The notes below the pieces were generated by a model. The model made no database searches, was not told the DNA's origin, and saw only the letters and a program-made list of their open reading frames with translations. Made by a program: the position numbers and the translations under genes. From NCBI RefSeq assembly GCF_002699855.1, contig NZ_LKBW01000223.1:1-64000 (forward strand): 64,000 bases of DNA. Reading direction: 5' to 3'. Shown one piece after another: positions 60,709 through 64,000 of this stretch (positions are counted from its first letter, which is position 1; each line of letters starts with the position of its first letter). This stretch comes from Pseudomonas amygdali (GTDB taxonomy: Bacteria > Pseudomonadota > Gammaproteobacteria > Pseudomonadales > Pseudomonadaceae).

Positions 60709-63618
60709 CTGAAATACCTGACAAGAGAAGAGCTGGAAGCACAGGTCGTGCACCTGCGCGCAGCACTTGAAGAAGCCGGTATCGACGCCGGGCCGGAAAA
60801 CGGCGCAGCAGCACTGCCCAGCCGGGAGGCTCGCAAGCGTGCGGCTTTTGACAGCGCGCTGGACTTTGCCATGATCCTCACGGATCCAGACGGCATCATT
60901 ACCGACTGGAATCCGGGTGCAGAACAGGTGTTAGGCTGGTCCGCTGCACAAATGGTCGGGCAGGATGCGGAGTGTTTCTTCACGCCGGAGGACCGCGCCT
61001 GCGGCCGGATCGAACATGAAATGCAACTCGCTCTGAGCGTCGGCCGAGCGTCGGACGAACGCTGGCACTTGCGCAAGGATGGTCAGCTGTTCTGGGCGTC
61101 TGGCGAAATGATGCCGCTGTATGACGAGGAAAATACTCACCTTGGCTTCGTCAAGATCCTGCGCGACCGCACCCGGGAGCATCTGGTGGCACGCGCAACC
61201 GAAGAAGCCCAGGAACGTTACCGGTTGGCCGCCAAGGCTACCAATGACGCAATATGGGATTGGGATTTTACCGCCAACCACGTGCTCTGGAATGACGCAC
61301 TGGAACAGGCATACGGCCACCCCCTGGCGACACTTGACACCTCCGGTAACTGGTGGATAGCCCAGATCCATCCCGATGACCAGACACGCATTTACCACTC
61401 TATCCATGCATTGATTGACGGCAGCGGCACTGCCTGGACCGATGAATACCGTTTTCGCCGATTCGATGGTACTTATGCCAATGTTCTGGACCGTGGTCAT
61501 GTGATACGCAACAACGAGGGCAAAGCCGTACGCATGATCGGCGCGATGCTCGACATGTCACAGATGCAACAGGCAGAAAACGCGCTGCGCCAGAGCGAAG
61601 AGCGCTCCAGAGCCATGCTGGAGACCATCGAAGCAGCGTTCGCCATCATTCAGGTCAAGTTCGATGCAGACGACAGCCCGGTAGACTACCGGTTCATCGA
61701 GGTCAATCCTGCCTTTGAACGTCAGGCCGGTGTCGATTTGCGTGGCAAGTGGGTGACCGAGTTTGCTCCAGACCTGGAGCGTTTCTGGTTTGAGGCTTAT
61801 GGCCATGTCGCCAAAACCGGCGAACCTGCCAATTTCGAGAATTACGCCAAGGCGTTCGAGCGCTGGTTTGAAGTCAGAGCGGTGCGTGTCGGTGAACCGG
61901 CTGATCGACAGATTGCAGTCATCTTCAGTGACGTGACGGAAAGACGCAACGCCGAGGAGCGATTGCGCACCAGCGAAGCCGTCGCACGCGCGAACGTCGA
62001 CCGCGTTCAGCTCGCCCTCGCCGCGGGTGCGATTATCGGTACCTGGCATTGGGACTTGACGGCCGACCGCTTTACCGTCGACGAAGCCTTCGCCAAGGCG
62101 TTTGGTCTTGACCCCGCTCTGGGCTTCGATGGTTTGAGTCTGGAACAGGTCATTGCCACTGTTCATCCCGAAGACAAACAAGGCTTGATTGATGCTATCA
62201 ACGCGGTCATCACCAGTGGGCGTGTTTATGCCCACCAGTATCGGGTCCGCCGTGCCGACGGCCTCTACTACTGGATCGAGGCGAACGGTCGTGTCGACCG
62301 TGCCGATGACGGCACTCCACTGAGCTTCCCGGGCGTGCTCATCAACGTCGATGAACGACGTGCTGTGGCGGCCGAGCGCGACCGGGCCACTGCAGCGCTG
62401 CGCTCGCTCAACGACACGCTTGAACAGCGCGTGGCAGCACGCACTGCGGAACTGATGCAGGCTGAAGAAAAGCTGCGTCAGTCGCAGAAAATGGAAGCTG
62501 TGGGGCAACTGACTGGCGGTCTCGCCCATGATTTCAACAACCTGCTGGCGGGCATTTCCGGTGCTCTGGAATTGATGAACACCCGTATTGCACAGGGGCG
62601 CTGGAACGATGTAGACAAATACATCGTCACCGCACAGGGCGCTGCCAAGCGCGCCGCGGCCTTGACGCACAGGCTTCTGGCCTTCTCCCGACGCCAGACA
62701 CTGGACCCACAGCCAACCGACGTGAACAGGCTGATGAAAGGCATGACAGACCTTATCCAGCGCACGGTAGGCCCCAGCATCGTGGTCGAAACCATTGGCA
62801 CCATAGGTCTATGGCCAACGCTGGTCGATGCAAGCCAGCTGGAGAACGCGCTGCTGAATCTGTGTATCAACGCCCGCGACGCGATGCCGGACGGCGGGCG
62901 CATCACGATCGAGGCCGACAACCAATGGATAGAAGGTGATGTGGCGCGGATGCACGATATGCCTGAGGGTCACTATCTGTCGCTGTGCGTGACCGACACC
63001 GGCACAGGCATGACGCCCGATGTCATCGCCAAGGCATTCGACCCCTTCTTCACCACCAAGCCCATTGGTCAGGGCACCGGTCTTGGTCTGTCGATGATTT
63101 ACGGGTTCGCCAATCAGTCCGGCGGTCGGGTGCGCATTCAGTCGCAGGTGGGCAAAGGAACCTCGATATCCCTGTATCTGCCACGTTACGACGGTACAGC
63201 GACCAGAGACGAGAGCGATGTGCACCAGGCGCCGTTCGAATTTACCCAGTCTGGAGAGACCATTCTGATCGTGGACGACGAACCGACGGTACGCATGCTG
63301 CTCACCGACGCGCTCGGGGATCTGGGTTATACCCTGATCGAGGCGGCCGACAGCCTGGCCGGCCTCAAACTGCTGCGCTCGGACGTGCATATCGATCTGC
63401 TCATCACCGACGTGGGCTTGCCCGGTGGCATGAACGGGCGACAGATGGCCGACGCGGGACGCGAAGTACGTCCGCATCTGAAAACCCTGTTCATCACCGG
63501 TTATGCAGAAAACGCTGCCATTGGTGACGAGCAGCTCGGGCCAGGCATGCGGGTACTGACCAAGCCGTTTGCGATTGATGCTCTGGCTGCCCGAGTCCAG
63601 GAATTGATGAGCGCCTGA
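60709..63618 (+). CDS. Hybrid sensor histidine kinase with four PAS domains and a receiver
   Basis: About 969 aa if started at CTG 60709, or 956 aa from GTG 60748. Four PAS folds follow each other (residues about 45-165, 168-285, 295-415, 425-545; for example ILTDPDGIITDWNPGAEQVLGW and IWDWDFTANHVLWNDALEQA). A coiled linker comes next, then HisKA (phospho-His 594 by GTG numbering, LAHDFNNLL), HATPase (NLCINARDAMPDGGR, GTGLGLSMIYGF) and a C-terminal receiver (phospho-Asp 888, LLITDVGLPGGMNGR). There are no membrane segments, so it is cytoplasmic. The conserved-looking stretch KYLTREELEAQVV lies before the GTG, and GGAGG stands 4 bases before the CTG, hence the CTG start. Signal unknown. Confidence 0.9.
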   Translation: MKYLTREELEAQVVHLRAALEEAGIDAGPENGAAALPSREARKRAAFDSALDFAMILTDPDGIITDWNPGAEQVLGWSAAQMVGQDAECFFTPEDRACGRIEHEMQLALSVGRASDERWHLRKDGQLFWASGEMMPLYDEENTHLGFVKILRDRTREHLVARATEEAQERYRLAAKATNDAIWDWDFTANHVLWNDALEQAYGHPLATLDTSGNWWIAQIHPDDQTRIYHSIHALIDGSGTAWTDEYRFRRFDGTYANVLDRGHVIRNNEGKAVRMIGAMLDMSQMQQAENALRQSEERSRAMLETIEAAFAIIQVKFDADDSPVDYRFIEVNPAFERQAGVDLRGKWVTEFAPDLERFWFEAYGHVAKTGEPANFENYAKAFERWFEVRAVRVGEPADRQIAVIFSDVTERRNAEERLRTSEAVARANVDRVQLALAAGAIIGTWHWDLTADRFTVDEAFAKAFGLDPALGFDGLSLEQVIATVHPEDKQGLIDAINAVITSGRVYAHQYRVRRADGLYYWIEANGRVDRADDGTPLSFPGVLINVDERRAVAAERDRATAALRSLNDTLEQRVAARTAELMQAEEKLRQSQKMEAVGQLTGGLAHDFNNLLAGISGALELMNTRIAQGRWNDVDKYIVTAQGAAKRAAALTHRLLAFSRRQTLDPQPTDVNRLMKGMTDLIQRTVGPSIVVETIGTIGLWPTLVDASQLENALLNLCINARDAMPDGGRITIEADNQWIEGDVARMHDMPEGHYLSLCVTDTGTGMTPDVIAKAFDPFFTTKPIGQGTGLGLSMIYGFANQSGGRVRIQSQVGKGTSISLYLPRYDGTATRDESDVHQAPFEFTQSGETILIVDDEPTVRMLLTDALGDLGYTLIEAADSLAGLKLLRSDVHIDLLITDVGLPGGMNGRQMADAGREVRPHLKTLFITGYAENAAIGDEQLGPGMRVLTKPFAIDALAARVQELMSA

Positions 63619-63724
63619 TGCAACCGGCTCGTTGCGATCCTGCTTCGGGCCTTCGACATTGAGCGCTGCGCGAACCCGGTGCTAACATGCGCGACCGCCA
63701 TGCAGGCAAGGGAATAACCGGGTC

Positions 63725-64000
63725 ATGAGCAGTATCCGCGAGCGCAACAAAGAACTCATCCTGCGCGCTGCCAGCGAAGAATTCGCCGACAAGGGCTTCG
63801 CCGCCAGCAAGACCAGCGATATCGCGGCCAAGGCCGGTGTCCCCAAGCCCAACGTCTATTACTACTTCAAATCCAAGGAAAACCTCTATCGCGAGGTGCT
63901 GGAAAGCATCATCGAGCCCATCCTGCAAGCTTCGACGCCGTTCAATCCTCAAGGTGTACCGGCCGACGTACTGAGCAGCTACATCCGTTCGAAGATCCAG
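63725..64000 (+). CDS. TetR-family transcriptional regulator (cut by window edge)
   Basis: The first 92 codons are in the window. It begins MSSIRERNKELILRAASEEF, then ADKGFAASKTSDIAAKAGVPKPNVYYYF and KSKENLYREVLESII. This is a complete TetR helix-turn-helix with a perfect NVYYYFKSKENLY recognition stretch. The ligand domain has only begun. It resembles RutR-like regulators. AAGGGAATAACC precedes the ATG. Confidence 0.9.
   Translation, partial: MSSIRERNKELILRAASEEFADKGFAASKTSDIAAKAGVPKPNVYYYFKSKENLYREVLESIIEPILQASTPFNPQGVPADVLSSYIRSKIQ

Noticed and set aside
60518-60712. A 64-codon frame between the TetR gene and the histidine kinase
   Set aside because: Not recognised, and its end overlaps the kinase ribosome site; no Shine-Dalgarno.
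1-64000. CRISPR arrays, rRNA, prophage or integron structures
   Set aside because: No regularly spaced direct repeats, no rRNA-like sequence, and no integrase or phage structural genes were seen.

Overview
The window reads as chromosome of a fluorescent plant-associated Pseudomonas, most likely the Pseudomonas syringae complex. This is inferred from several signs: moderately high GC, a Pseudomonas-type REP pair (core GGAGCGAACTTGTTCGCG), many short GACGC-NGA-GCGTC hairpins between genes, a membrane-bound cytochrome-c uricase, and close resemblance of most proteins to pseudomonad families. No rRNA, tRNA or CRISPR array was found. The only possible mobile-element trace is a short transposase-like tail at the left edge.

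Layout. (1) 0.2-7.5 kb is a purine-waste (urate to glyoxylate and urea) locus: a GntR regulator, hiuH, puuE, uraD, alc, allA, puuD and a Tsx-like outer-membrane channel. Palindromes with a GTAYAC core at the promoters suggest operators. (2) 7.7-16.4 kb holds a DUF808 membrane protein, an Lrp-type regulator divergent from a genuine ACC deaminase (acdR/acdS), a LysR regulator divergent from an EamA exporter, a chemoreceptor, a saccharopine-dehydrogenase-like protein and a GNAT. (3) 16.5-39.7 kb is one leftward operon of NRPS and NRPS/PKS genes with 4-base overlaps, ending in a TauD-type dioxygenase. In transcription order the domains are A-T-C-A-T-Cy-A-T-Ox / TubC docking-C-A-T-TE / A-T-C(broken)-A-T-KS-KR-T-TE. 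It looks like two assembly lines, each with a starter A-T and its own thioesterase: one makes a thiazole-type peptide, the other a short peptide extended by an AT-less PKS module. The second line is interrupted by a frame change inside a condensation domain, with loss of the HExLRT region. (4) 40.3-52 kb holds a frameshifted GNAT, a haloacid-dehalogenase-like protein, an aldo/keto reductase, a second chemoreceptor, an MFS exporter, a sorbosone-dehydrogenase-like lipoprotein with DUF2231, an FeS-type photolyase coupled to DUF2256, a GST with a VOC protein, and a LysR regulator. (5) 52-64 kb holds a TonB-dependent siderophore receptor with a Fur-like site, an ArsR/MFS pair, a small exported protein and a GH3 beta-glucosidase behind an AT-rich leader, two TetR regulators (the last cut by the window edge), and a four-PAS hybrid histidine kinase.

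The most unusual feature is the NRPS/PKS operon. I recognise its enzymology but not a named product. Adenylation pocket readings were done by eye and are provisional, except the cysteine (DLYNMSLIWK) and proline (DVQLIAHVVK) signatures, which match well-known codes.
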